A stretch of DNA of 64,000 nt. Origin: Reticulitermes speratus. Its lineage: Eukaryota > Arthropoda > Insecta > Blattodea > Rhinotermitidae. Under the pieces are notes generated by a model that saw nothing but the letters and a program-made list of their open reading frames with translations, was not told where the DNA came from and did no database searches. The stretch is taken from the NCBI GenBank assembly GCA_021186555.1, contig JAJKFL010000007.1, positions 26,169,177 to 26,233,176 on the forward strand, written 5' to 3'. This document shows, piece after piece, positions 42,279 to 52,414 of this stretch (position 1 is its first letter; every line of letters begins with the position of its first letter). The position numbers and the translations under genes were made by a program.

Positions 42279-43764
42279 CTTACGCATTTATAAACGAAGG
42301 CCTATTTTATACAATGACGTAAAACGGAATTCTCCTCTTCCATTAAGACTGAAATGATGAATCGTTTCGGTTTAAATCGTAACTGTTACAGTACTTCTAG
42401 AAAAGTAAAAATTAATTAATTTTCTTTTTAAGCTTCAAAGGAACACAGAAATATGTACAGTGCAATCGGAAGAAAAAATCTACTGTTTTCCGTTTGACCC
42501 CAAAACTGCTTGGCTGTGTGTGTTTTGTTTAAATTTCCCTTACCAATTTTACATAATAATTTGTTGCTTAATAAAGGCTGCTGCTGGGTTTGTAACAACA
42601 GCCAAACTCTGAAATTGTTTCCCTATTTCTTCCATCATAACTCTATTTCTGCGTCCAATTTTGTACATTCCCCCTCCCCCCGTCTCTTTCTCTTCCGAGT
42701 CCTTCCTTTCACCATTCATAATTCTACAATTCCCTCCCACCAAATTCTCCCTACACCCCATTCCACCATCTCCATACGTTTTGCTTTTAAATCCCTCGTA
42801 TTTTCCCTGTCTGTACCTCCCACCAAAACACACTCACAAACCACCCCGAAACTCACCAACCCCCTGACCAGAAATTATGCCGAACCCTTGGATTAGTTGC
42901 GAAGGCTCAAAACAGAGAGCGAGATATATCGAGCGACACAGAAACTGAGCTGAGCGGCGTAAGAGCGAGTTCAAAAGGTATAAATTAATCCTATTGAAGC
43001 CTCAGGGGGTAAGAGTGTAGGGGTAAACTTAAGACAAAGGATATTATGCTCAGAAAAGGGGTCTCGGTAGAACAGATTGTTCTCTTACAGATAGTTTTAT
43101 CGTGGCACCCCATTTCGGCTTCGAGTTTGTTACATTCAAAGTTGCCATCAACAGTCGGTTAATTTTCGTTGCAGGCCTCACGAAATATCGTTCCATATCT
43201 GTCCCACTGTTAGGACAAAATTCGATTCATTCTGGGTTAGGATATGTGGAAAGGGGCCCATTCTCGTGTGATCATTTCAGTCCCCTTTGCTACTCGTTTT
43301 CTTGTGTAAGTATATGTAAGTTTATAACGCACAATTCTGCTGACTGGGTCCCACTACGTCAATTTCGGAGGTTAGTGTGTAACTGGTTAGACGGTAATTA
43401 TGTGACACGAATTGGGGGTGGAAACGTGGACGAAGGGCCTTCCCCTGCTCGGCAAGCACTAAGACGCTAAGTAACTAAATAAATTAAACTCTATGGAGAA
43501 GAATCATCCTTAAATTTCCAATTTTCGCTCTGCTGCTCAATAAATTGCAGGCCATACTGAAACCGAAAATTTAGTATCTGGTCCACCAAATTCCGTATTT
43601 CCGGCACTACCTAAAGTAGATTCCGTATCGACGGACCTTGGAAAACAAGGAAGATATGAGTATCCAGTCTACGAACTGAAGCTGAAACCCTGCACAATCC
43701 TAACGTGGACCAGCAGTGTTAAAAGAACTTGCCTGTATGTTTGAACAACTGCTTTCACTGGCAT
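42279..43764. other. no gene; pyrimidine-rich patch
   Basis: 42655-42860 is C/T-rich on the plus strand. Opposed frames 42510-42896 and 42549-42833 reflect this. The 122-residue frame 43102-43470 has no domain I can recognise. Confidence 0.4.
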
Positions 43765-43773
43765 TATTAACAA

Positions 43774-44030
43774 CTGGCGGATCCCAGTGGCCGTGCGGTC
43801 TAAGGCCGCTCGCTTGCTGGAATTGTGGGTTCGAATACCGGGGGGGGGGGGGGGGGCATGGATGTCTGTCTCTTGTCAGTGTTGTGTGTTGTCAGGTAGA
43901 GGTCTCTGCGTCGGGCTGATCAATCATCCAGAGGAGTCCTACCGAGTGTCGTGTGTCTCGGTGTGATGGTGAAGCCTCGATTATGAGGAGGCCCTGGCCC
44001 ACTAGGGGCTGTTGCGCCATGGAAAAAAAA
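43774..44030 (+). mobile_element. SINE-A with TSD and internal deletion
   Basis: GGATCCCAGTGGCCGTGCGG, TCTAAGGCCGCTCGCTTGC: the segment between two GGC repeats (GTGGGTCTGCGGC in other copies) is missing. The B box is GGTTCGAATACCG followed by a G run of about 16 (43839-43855), then GCATGGATGTCTGTCTCTTG and complete body A with A tail. TSD TATTAACAA at 43765-43773 and 44031-44039. Confidence 0.93.
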
Positions 44031-44122
44031 TATTAACAAATGTATTAGATACTTAAAACTATATTACATGAGTTTGATTCAAATTTAAATATCAAGCATA
44101 CGCAATATTTTTGGAGTACACC

Positions 44123-44353
44123 AAGGCCTTGTATTACGCCCAAGTAGTTTTCCTGAAAAAAAAAGTGGGCGTAAATAAAAAAGACGTAAATCAAAAATAA
44201 TATTCCCATCACAAATATGGGTTAGCTTAATAGCATATAGCCAGTCAAAGGGCGTTAAACCGAAAATGAGAGGGCGTAAATGACGAAGTGGTGTAAATTG
44301 GTAAGGGGCGTTAAAGCAAAGGGGCGTGAAACCAACGTGCTTAAAATAAGGCC
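44123..44353. mobile_element. candidate MITE with GGCGTTAAA repeats
   Basis: Ends AGGCCTTGTATTACGCC and (complement) AGGCCTTATTTTAAGCACG form weak inverted repeats; the inside repeats GGCGTAAAT and GGCGTTAAA several times. Layout is like M1 and the pogo-like element (short ATTA/GCG motifs scattered between ends), but no TSD is clear. Confidence 0.45.
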
Positions 44354-44846
44354 TAAGTGTTAGTTTCTACGTTGCCAAACAAACTTGACGCTATCCATAT
44401 TCCGTGCAAAGGCTGACTTCACAGTATCTAATTCAACTAATTTTATATGAAACCATAAATAAGTTTGTTATTTTTGTGATGCCAAAGAACTGCGTTTGTT
44501 TGTTTGTTTGTCACAAACACCAACACTCTACACACCAGTAATGCACAGGAGGAAGGTGCGGTTGTGTCTTCATTCTCCAAGAACGCTTTTACCCACAAAT
44601 CCAGTAAAGTTTGCTAAGCTATGCAAATTAGATCGTACGGAGAACTTCATAAGCAGGAACGATAAGCCAGTGGCAGAAGTGTTCACGTACGTCGAAAGCT
44701 TGGGAACTGGCAGACACACTGAGTTCCCTGAATAATACAGACAGGTAAAAGGAGGAATTTGCAAGCTACACAATAAATTATACTACTGAAGCAGGCCCGA
44801 TAAAAATTCAGCGGTAGTACCTTATAGACACAAGCTTGTATATGTC
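44354..44846. other. no recognisable feature
   Basis: A TTTG run lies at 44496-44510. Opposed frames 44496-44735 and 44570-44773 show no domain. Confidence 0.4.
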
Positions 44847-45480
44847 GAGGCTGTCTCACAATTACCGCCATCTGAGAGACACTAGGGGACTCTTATAGGT
44901 GAAAGTATGTACATATCCAGTCCATTTGACGATTAACGTCATGTCAGACACTAGAGGACTCTTATAGGTGAAAGTATGTACATATCTAGTCCATTTGACG
45001 ATTAACGTCATGTCAGACACTAGGGATCTCTTACAGGTGCAGGTAAAAATGTTAAAGCAATCCCTTTACAGGCCTGGACAGACCCTTAGGGTTCCAGGAG
45101 ATTGAGACTCCCAGATTTCTAGACAATTGGCACATGAAGGTGATAAGGTTCTTAGCCCTAAGCACCGGCCGCCTTTACCCCCCAGGAAATATTCCTGGCA
45201 CTCATTTCTGTTAGAGGCTGTGTCGACTCCACGGCCATAGTCCGACCAGAAGGATTATGTCAATGAATAATTCCAATGACACCATCGGTAATCGAACCCG
45301 CGACCTTCCAGCTTGTAGCGCAGTACCTCAACCAAATGCGCCACCGCGTGTCCCCTCTTGCATGTAAAAGTATGTACATATCCAGGCCATGTGATGATTA
45401 ACGCTACGTTAGACACTAGGGGTGAAAGTAAGTACCTTCATATTAAGGCCACTTTATGATCAACGCCATCTGCTAGACAC
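44847..45480. repeat. 69-bp tandem array, interrupted by a SINE
   Basis: AGACACTAG unit starts occur at 44877, 44946 and 45015 (spacing 69 and 69), each followed by CTCTTATAGGTGAAAGTATG, TACATATCCAGTCCATTTGA and ATTAACGTCATGTC. After the SINE-E insertion the pattern resumes (GTATGTACATATCCAGGCCA) with starts at 45411 and 45474. The first two units are almost identical and the outer ones decayed, as expected for a shrinking minisatellite. No coding. Confidence 0.9.
45049..45359 (-). mobile_element. SINE-E inserted in the tandem array
   Basis: Minus strand: head ACGCGGTGGCGCATTTGGTT, GAGGTACTGCGCTACAAGC, B box GCGGGTTCGATTACC; then GTCGACACAGCCTC, GAGTGCCAGGAATATTTCC, TGGGGGGTAAAGGCGGCCGG, CATGTGCCAATTGTC, TAGAAATCTGGGAGTC, CTGGAACCCTAAGG. 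TSD GCAGGTAAAA / GCATGTAAAA at 45039-45048 and 45360-45369. Confidence 0.92.
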
Positions 45481-45919
45481 TGATAGCAACTACGTGCTTT
45501 GCGAGTGGATAACACAATTTACGCAACAAATCAGGAACCGTTTCCCATTATGAAGTCCATATGAATTATTTCTTTTATAGGTGAGACAGTTTGCCTCAGA
45601 ATAACACCATAAATATGGATAGCGGGAGTGGAGTTAAGGCTCACACGCATCAGCAGAACGTCTGGCATCACTTTTCGACCACTTTAACTTACGAGGCATG
45701 AACATGCAAGCAGTACTTTGTAGAATTTTAAAAGCAGAGGAGGACACGCTGCACCACCACCACCACTCTCCCTTCCTAATCTAACGTACATCCCAAATAA
45801 TAAATATTAATGAGCCATTCCAGAACTACGGGCCATTAAAAGTACATATAAACTAACTTAAGTTTTGTAGTAGGTCAGTTACTTTGATTCTATTGGTTGG
45901 TTATTTATTTGGTAATTTC
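45481..45919. other. no recognisable feature
   Basis: A (CAC)n run lies at 45753-45767. Nothing else is visible. Confidence 0.45.
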
Positions 45920-45926
45920 TTAGCTG

Positions 45927-46230
45927 TTTTTTTTTTGTGGAGAAGGGCCCCGCAGCAGATGCTACGGACGCACCGCAGCCTTAAGGCTTCTTGTGCAACA
46001 TTGTGATGAAGATGAAGAGAAAGATGATAAGTTTTTTTTTTTTTTCCTTTTCCAAGTAATGGAGCACCGGTGGAATGAAACTGGCAGGGAAAAACCGAAG
46101 GACTCGGGGCAAAACCTGTCCCAGTGCCACTTTGTCCACCACAAATCCCACATGGACTGACGTAGGATCGAACCCAGGTCTCCGCACTGAGAGTCCGGCG
46201 ACTAACCGCCTGAGCCATGGCACAGCCCTG
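45927..46230 (-). mobile_element. SINE-C with short TSD
   Basis: Full-length minus copy: T run, GGGCCCCGCAGCAGATGC, TACGGACGCACCGCAGCC, GGAGCACCGGTGGAATG, CCTGTCCCAGTGCCAC, B box GTAGGATCGAACCCAGG, CCTGAGCCATGGCACAG. TSD TTAGCTG at 45920-45926 and 46231-46237. Frames 45901-46218, 45962-46153 and 45981-46223 are its three readings. Confidence 0.93.
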
Positions 46231-46237
46231 TTAGCTG

Positions 46238-46632
46238 GTTAGTCATTTATTTAGTGGACCTACGTACCGTAATGACTGGATGTACGGATTTACTTCACAA
46301 CAAAGGAACAGGAACATATTCGCTGAAAGTAAACCTATTTCCTTATCAAGTGTTGAAGCTATTGCACGTACCAATCCGTCCATTTGCTTGATTGCATCAG
46401 CCTCATTCCAGCCTGGCTCTTAACAATTAATTGTACTGTAACTTCTTGTTGTGGGCTGCGTTAGTTCGCACATTACGCACACTCGCCCAGTGTTATCTCT
46501 ACGTGAACCAGAAGTAGGAAGCAGGGGGGTCAAAATCAATACAAACTCTTCTGTGTGCGATGGTTGAGTCACTAGGTCATACGCCACGAAACTTCTCTTA
46601 GATACTTTAATCTTAAATCACCGTGCATTTCT
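46238..46632. other. no recognisable feature
   Basis: Nothing recognisable. Confidence 0.4.
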
Positions 46633-46842
46633 ATAATCAGCAATGAGTCACCAACAAATGCACAAAACTGTCATTAAAGGTATAAATTAGCCTTTTATCA
46701 TTATTAAAATACCCTACATACCCCTGATGATGGCTTCTCGCAAGCCGAAAGGTATGTAGGGTATTTTAATAATGATAAAAGGTTAATTTATACCTTTAAT
46801 GACAGTTTTGTGCATTTGTTGGTGACTTATTGCTGATTCTCT
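46633..46842. mobile_element. fold-back with hammerhead-like apex
   Basis: Arms of about 90 bases (AATCAGCAATGAGTCACC, TGCACAAAACTGTCATTAAA, CCTTTTATCATTATTAAAAT, ACCCTACATACC), nearly perfect. At the apex: CTGATGA (46724-46730), T, GGCTT/AAGCC around CTCGC, GAAA (46747-46750), then GGTATGTAGGGT pairing fully with ACCCTACATACC. The palindromic stem III of other copies is lost. The minus frame 46796-47038 is incidental. Confidence 0.85.
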
Positions 46843-48072
46843 TAGATAATTTCATAGTACAGGACAGAGACATATTTGAGAATGCAAGGATATAGGAAGC
46901 AACAGGCAGGGAATGCTTACGTATAACAGCGAGGAAGTCTGCAGGAAAACGGTCATTCGAAGATCGTGAAATGTGCGCGGGACGAAAGGAGTCATAAACA
47001 TGGAATGTGATGGAAATGACCCAGGAACGTGCGTACACTGCAGGAGCTTGTAATAGCTGTAATGAAAGTTCAGGATCTGCTATCGGGAGAGAGAGAGACA
47101 GTAAGTTGTGGTTGGGCGGTTGTTAATCGCTCAGGTTGTCATGAAATTCACTAAAGTAATCGATACAGAAGGTTCGGTACCGTGTTCACAAAAGTCGGTC
47201 TTCTTATCCGGCTAACTCCAGCTGACAGCCTTAAAAATAACAAGAAAAATTTTGCTAACTTTATATGACAGATAACTTTTAAAACATTAAGGAAATCTCT
47301 AACTACCCAACAAGCATAATAAATTATGGAACAGGATTATACTTGAAGGAGTTAATGGCTACTGGCCTGGACAACAATATCTCCACGTGTCCGAAAACCG
47401 AGGGTTCATTGCCGTGTTCACATAATCCAACCCTGGTTCCTATTCCACGCCTATTTAACACCATCCCTACCCTAAGGCCCTTTGTCTCGAATATCTAATT
47501 TCAAATGATCCTCCCATCCACAACTACATCGCCCACGTGTCCTCTTCAATGAAGTTTGCCCAGTCAACATCTATGCGTTTCCCATTACATCCAATCCAGT
47601 ATAACTGGTTTAAAATCATTTAATGATTCTGCATCATAAAAGTTGCAAAAGTTAAGTACACTCTACAGATGAATAAGGCACTTTGAAATGTGATTTGTTC
47701 ATGTAATCACTTAAGTAATGCATCTATCTGATACTGACCATTTCCTGATGAAATTCATTCTTCTATTCTAGTTTACGCTGGTGCATAGCTTCACACGGAA
47801 TACAAAGCTACAATTCTCTTGAACGTGAAGTGGGAAGCGCATACCATAGCAGTTATAAGCGCTCGTCACAGTTGGTATGTGCTCTACAGTTTAAATTTGC
47901 GAAATAACTGTAATGTGCAATACAGGTTGGCCCCAAATTCAGTTAAACGGTGAGTAAATGGAGAGGATGTTTTCGGCGAACAGACTTTCGCGCATAATCG
48001 TTGGATGCCCGAAAAACATCTCACTTAAAACGCCAGGGAAGATGGTGCGTGGAGAGCCCGTTTTCTCCCGAA
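46843..48072. other. no recognisable feature
   Basis: Purine patch GGGAGAGAGAGAGAC at 47085-47099. No repeat family recognised. Confidence 0.4.
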
Positions 48073-48186
48073 TTCAATAATATTCAATAATATTAATAAT
48101 AATGTTATATATATTCAATAATATTAATAATAATGTTATATATATTCAATTATATTACAAATTATATTATTATATATTCAATAAAA
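48073..48186. repeat. AT-rich tandem duplication
   Basis: ATTCAATAATATTAATAATA with ATGTTATATAT recurs with a period near 38 bases (from about 48084 and 48113), followed by a worn third unit. Confidence 0.8.
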
Positions 48187-48483
48187 TTAATAATTATCAA
48201 TAGTAAGTGTGCCTATACAGTAGACTTATGTCTTAAAAATTTAAAGACTGGCATTGACCCGAATTATATATAAAGATTCAGTTTGTACCGCTCGGTGAAC
48301 AAACTCCGTTTCTGCTACAATAACCTATCAGTTAATCTTGTACAAAGAGATGACTGCAGTTTGATTTCAGCTCCACACAAACTACATAAATATACTGTGT
48401 TGGCAGAACGTGCAATTACTAATTGTTCAATCTGGTGGTACATGAAGCAACCACTAGGTTTTAAAGAGTAAATAACCCAATTA
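48187..48483. other. possible dispersed repeat
   Basis: 48270-48470 resembles 41420-41620 in order and spacing of several strings (GTACCGCTCGGTGAACAAAC, CACACAAACTACATAAATA, TGTTGGCAGAACGTG, AAGCAACCACTAGG). Identity unknown. Confidence 0.4.
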
Positions 48484-48726
48484 GCCAATCCCAGTAGCCG
48501 CGCGGTCTAAGGCGAGGGTCTATGGCCGTTCGCTTGCTGAGACTGTGGGTTCGAATCCCACCGGGGGCATGGAAGTCCGTCACTTCTGAGTGTTATGTGT
48601 TGTCAGGTAGAGGTTTCTGCGTCGGGCTGGTCACTCCTACCGAGTGTGGTGTGTCTGAGTGTGATTGTAATGCCTCGAAAATGAGGAAGTCCTGGCCCAC
48701 TAGGGGCTGTTGAGCCACGGGGGAAA
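48484..48726 (+). mobile_element. SINE-A with shortened body
   Basis: Head GCCAATCCCAGTAGCCGCGC, GGTCTAAGGCG, B box GGTTCGAATCCC, body A with CGTCCAGAGGAGT missing between GGTCACT and CCTACC, then GGGGCTGTTGAGCCACGG and an A-rich tail. TSD not clear. Confidence 0.88.
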
Positions 48727-48756
48727 AAATAGCCGAATTAACCGCGCCATACTGAG

Positions 48757-48945
48757 CCATTCCACAGCTCAGGTGGTTAGTCTGCGGCAGTTGCAGAAGT
48801 CTGCGTTCGATCTCAGGTCGCTTCTTGTGGGGCTGGTGGTGGTGGTAAAAGGAGCAGTGGGACAGGTTTTTCTCCGAATACTTCGATTTGCCTCTATCGG
48901 ACATTACTCGACCAATGCTCCACATTCATTCTCTTATCACCGATA
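48757..48945 (+). mobile_element. SINE-C, old plus-strand copy
   Basis: GAGCCATTCCACAGCTCAGG, TTAGTCTGCGGC, CGTTCGATCTCAGG, TGGGACAGGTTTTTCTCCGA, ATACTTCGATTTGCC, CCAATGCTCCACA; the 3' third is lost. More diverged than neighbouring copies. Confidence 0.65.
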
Positions 48946-49159
48946 CAACATAATCTTATCAAGTGATATTACCTTTAAATAACGCACCTTAATAAAGCTC
49001 CACACTCACGTTCAAGGTACTGCAGCTTAAACAGCTTTAAAACGACAAGAATCCAGTGGGAGACAATGGTGTTAGAACTCTGGTATAGAGCAGATAATTT
49101 TGTTTAACTGACACTCCGAATATTACAACTATAAAGGACTGTAAATTCATTTATTCATC
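48946..49159. other. no recognisable feature
   Basis: Short AT-rich spacer. Confidence 0.4.
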
Positions 49160-49164
49160 ACATT

Positions 49165-49211
49165 CACTACGACATGTTTCGGCCAGTAACTGCGGCCATT
49201 ATCGGATAGCG
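49165..49211 (-). ncRNA. hammerhead-like motif with stem I
   Basis: Minus strand: CGCTAT, CCGATAA, T, GGCC, 9-base loop, GGCC, GAAA, ACATGT, C, GTAGTG. CGCTAT and GTAGTG can pair over six positions (two G-U). The core differs from CTGANGA at positions 4 and 8; loss of G8 predicts no catalysis now. Confidence 0.5.
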
Positions 49212-49450
49212 CTACAATTATATACAAGCGAAGAACTGAGGTAGAGGCCTTTTATTTACATTAAAATACAGGTTCAGAATTTTATTATTATACTAAATAA
49301 TGGGATAATAAAATGTGTATCAATAAAATTGTTAAAACAAATTTCAGTTTACTGGTAACGTATAAAATATGAGTAGCAGAAATACTCTACGTAACCTTCT
49401 TTCAAGCGTAGTCATACGCGTGTTGTGTATCTGTAAATAAGTAAAGAGGT

Positions 49451-49718
49451 ACAGCAATCCCATTACAGGCCTGGACAGGCCCTTAGGGTTCCAGGAGGTT
49501 GAGGCCCACAGATTTCTAGACAATCGGCACATGAAAGCGGTAAGATTGTCAGCCCTACGCACCGGCCGCCTTTACCCCCCAGGAAAGATTCCTGGTACTC
49601 ATTTCTCTTACAGGCTGAGTCGACCCCATGGCCATAGTGTGACCGAAACGATTATATCAATGAAAAATTCCAGTGACACCATCGGGAATCGAACCCGCGA
49701 CGTTCCGGTTTGTAGCAC
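49451..49718 (-). mobile_element. SINE-E, head truncated
   Basis: Minus strand: B box GCGGGTTCGATTCCCG and GGTGTCACTGG, GGCCATGGGGTCGACTCAGC, AGTACCAGGAATC, GGGGGGTAAAGGCGGCCGG, CATGTGCCGATTGTC, TGGAACCCTAAGGGCC. The head ends after GTGCTACAAACCGGAACG: about 35 bases of its 5' end are absent. The opposed frames here are shadows. Confidence 0.9.
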
Positions 49719-50084
49719 TTCGTATTAATTTTGTGCCTACGGTTAATTTAGCTACGTTTATTAAAAATGAAGATTTTTAATGTTTTAACTTCCTATTTTC
49801 TAAATCTTTGTTATTTGTCGCGATTACAACCGTGTTGGGCCTCCCTATCATCCTGTTTTTATTTTCTCCCTGTGTTGTCATTGTAAGGACGATGGCTTCC
49901 TGAATCTTTACCGTATGTAGGAAACTGGCTTTTATCTCTGTACTTCTATGCAGTGTTTCGTTTAAAACCGGTTACAGTAAAAGATAAAATCAGGTCATAT
50001 CAAATGTGTCCATATTGTTCAAATAAAGAAATATTATGCTTCATTATGCGCATGTTTATACTTCAGTTAAGTAGGATTTTTTTG
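49719..50084. other. no recognisable feature
   Basis: AT-rich. Confidence 0.4.
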
Positions 50085-50097
50085 TAATTTTACTGTT

Positions 50098-50382
50098 TTT
50101 TTTTTGTGATGAAGGGCCCCGCAGCAAATGCTACGGACGCACCACAGCCTTAAGGCTTTTTGTGCAACCCCTATGATGAAGATGAGCAGTTTTTTTACCA
50201 AGTTTTACAATTAATGGAGCACCAGTGGAATGAAATCGACAGGGGAGAACCGACAACTCGGGGAAAAACCTGTCCCAGTGCCACTTTGTCCACCACAAAT
50301 CTCACATGGACTTGACCTGGGATCGAACCCGGGCCTCCGTGGTGAGAGGCCGGAGAATAACCGCCTGAGCCATGGCACGGCC
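50098..50382 (-). mobile_element. SINE-C with 13-bp TSD
   Basis: Complete minus copy with T run, GGGCCCCGCAGCAAATGC, ATTAATGGAGCACCAGTGG, CCTGTCCCAGTGCCAC, B box GGGATCGAACCCGGG, GTGAGAGGCCGG, CCATGGCACGGCC. TSD TAATTTTACTGTT, perfect, at 50085-50097 and 50383-50395. Both promoter boxes are intact. Confidence 0.96.
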
Positions 50383-50467
50383 TAATTTTACTGTTAGGAT
50401 TCTTTCAGTATAATGTTCTACAATTCCTACAGTTTGTCTCGCCACACAATAAACCTACGTAGATTAA

Positions 50468-50767
50468 AAAGCAATCCCTTTAAAGACCTGCAGAGGCCGT
50501 GAGGGTTCCAGGAGGTTGAGGCTCCCAGATTTCAAGACAATAGACAACGTGGCAAGTTGTCAGTCCTACGTACCGGCCGCCTTAACTAAGTAACTAACTA
50601 ACTAAGTAAAAGTTCCCGGTACTCATTTATGTTAGAGGCTGAGACGACCCCAGGGCCACAGAGCGGCAGGAAACAATGAAAGATTCCAATGACCCCCTCG
50701 GGAATCGAAATCGCAACCTTCCTACTTGTAGCGCAGAGCCTCAACCAACTGTGCCACCGCGTGCCCC
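50468..50767 (-). mobile_element. SINE-E with internal AACTA repeat
   Basis: Minus strand: GGGGCACGCGGTGGCACAG, TTGGTTGAGGCTCTGCGC, GCGATTTCGATTCCCGAGG, AACATAAATGAGTACCGG, then, in place of the usual CTGGGGGGTAAAGG, a local AACTAACTAAGTAA expansion (50586-50610). The rest is typical (CTGGAACCCTCACGG). No reliable TSD. Confidence 0.88.
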
Positions 50768-52189
50768 GAACCTAAATTATACCATCCACAATTTTTAGCA
50801 GTACAGCACTTAAGTATAACGCACATTCATCACAACCCATGCAGTGCCATCAGATTACTAGACCTACGTTTTATAGAAAAAGTTGTTGGATTTACCTTGC
50901 TGTTTTTAGCAGCACTTCTATATCACGTTCCGAGATCCACACTCTGTATCTGTGTGTTCTCAAGTACATTTCCTTATAAAAATTTACTCGATTTTGCTAT
51001 TAGCCTGCAGAATGACGTCTCATACAAAAGAAACATGTAGAGGAAAAAAGGTCTACATCTGATTAAATGTTTTACGCTTACTTGGCAACAGAAAATAAGT
51101 CTCCTTCTACGAACGTAACAGCTTGAAATGTTCCAACTTCTGAAGCTAATCAAATCTTATCGCTTTCGTTTATCCAAAAATTCACGTGGTATTTGCCTCA
51201 ATTCCTATTCAGTCTCTTAATTTAAAAAATTTTTATACACCTCCAAGCCGAATACATATATATATATATAAACACAGTTCATTTACAGGATTTTGAAAAC
51301 AAGACCGCTACTCGAACTAACAGAAAAAAAATGAATTAAAATCAGTGTTAGAGATTTTAAACATCAAACCTTTTGAGAATTTAAAACCTGATATAATCAC
51401 ATTCAGATTTCTTTATACAGTTCTTCTCAGAAAAAATATATAAAGGTCTGTTGCTATGCGGCGTGTGTAAACATGAATACTGGAGTTTATAATCAAAAAA
51501 ACAAGTTCTCTTTCAAACGTGGTTTTCTAACGTATGGCACTCTGACGTATTGTAAATCTTGGGTAAAGTAAAAGCTTTGACATCTCAAAGTTCAATATGT
51601 TTTGCTTGTACGTTTCTAGCAAAGTAGAAAATTAGAACTGAAATAGAACTGGCTCTCTTAGAGACCTCGCCAGCTACACGTTCCTCTGTCTCTCTGTCTG
51701 TCATTATACAGCGACAAAAAATACAGTTACCAGGAAATAATTTTTGATTCGCTGGTTATTTAAAGACTTCTAAAGCGCATAGAAAATGAAGCGCCAAATT
51801 GCACGTTTATTGTAAACAATAAAGTGGGAAGGATAACAAAAGTGGCAGTCGTGACCTATTTTAAGAAATATCTCATACTCTTCCTGAAGGTACTGAAAAC
51901 ATTTGCGAAGTACCTCAGTAGGATACGAATTCTCCGAAACGAGACTGTAAAAAAAGGAAACAAGAGAGAAGAAGAAAGAAAATAGCAAATAATGTAGAAG
52001 ATTTTAAACTATAGCCTACAGTGTATACTGTAGATGTGTATTTAAGAGATGGAATAATAAATGACAGGTTACTATCCATGTTGTTCATATGACTTAGAAG
52101 AACACAAAATGCTGATGTGGTAAGGATAAATGGTGCTTTGCATGTCCGGAGGTGCAGTATTTCAGAACACGAAAGGCAAAGGTCTAAAG
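50768..52189. other. no gene
   Basis: AT-rich; (TA)n at 51253-51272. Minus frame 51770-51988 has no domain. Confidence 0.4.
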
Positions 52190-52414
52190 CAGTGTTTCCT
52201 ATCCAGAGTTCCCCGCAGAGCCTTAGAGTTTAGCATAACATCGTTAGGGGTTTCGCGAGAAATTCTAAATATACCTCGAAATATCGTGAGAATTTTTGTC
52301 CTGCAATTGGCATTACCGGGTCATCTCCGTGCGCTACAAATTGTAGGGGTTTATCCGGATAAGAAAAACTTATTTTAGGGGTTCGTCCGTAGAAAAAAGG
52401 GTTGGGAAACACTG
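52190..52414. mobile_element. hAT-like non-autonomous element
   Basis: CAGTGTTTCCTATCCAGAG at the left and (complement) CAGTGTTTCCCAACCC at the right are inverted repeats of hAT type; the interior has GTTCCCCGCAGAGCCTTAG and repeated TAGGGGTTT / TAGGGGTTCG. Eight-base flanks GTCTAAAG and AGCTAAAC agree only in CTAAA, so an old 8-bp TSD is possible. Overlapping frames on both strands are not genes. Confidence 0.75.

Noticed and set aside
42510..42896. 128-codon frame with Pro/Ser-rich end
   Set aside because: Pyrimidine-rich strand. An opposite-strand frame covers the same bases. No domain.
43102..43470. 122-codon frame
   Set aside because: No recognisable domain, no splice context or homologous family that I can name. 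Left as chance, though a search would settle it.
44877..45480. CRISPR-like regular repeats
   Set aside because: Contiguous 69-base tandem units with no spacers, in a eukaryotic repeat setting.
45901..46223. Overlapping frames with the VGFVVDKVALGQV-like peptide, also at 11756, 21266 and 3699
   Set aside because: Readings of SINE-C in three frames, not a gene family.
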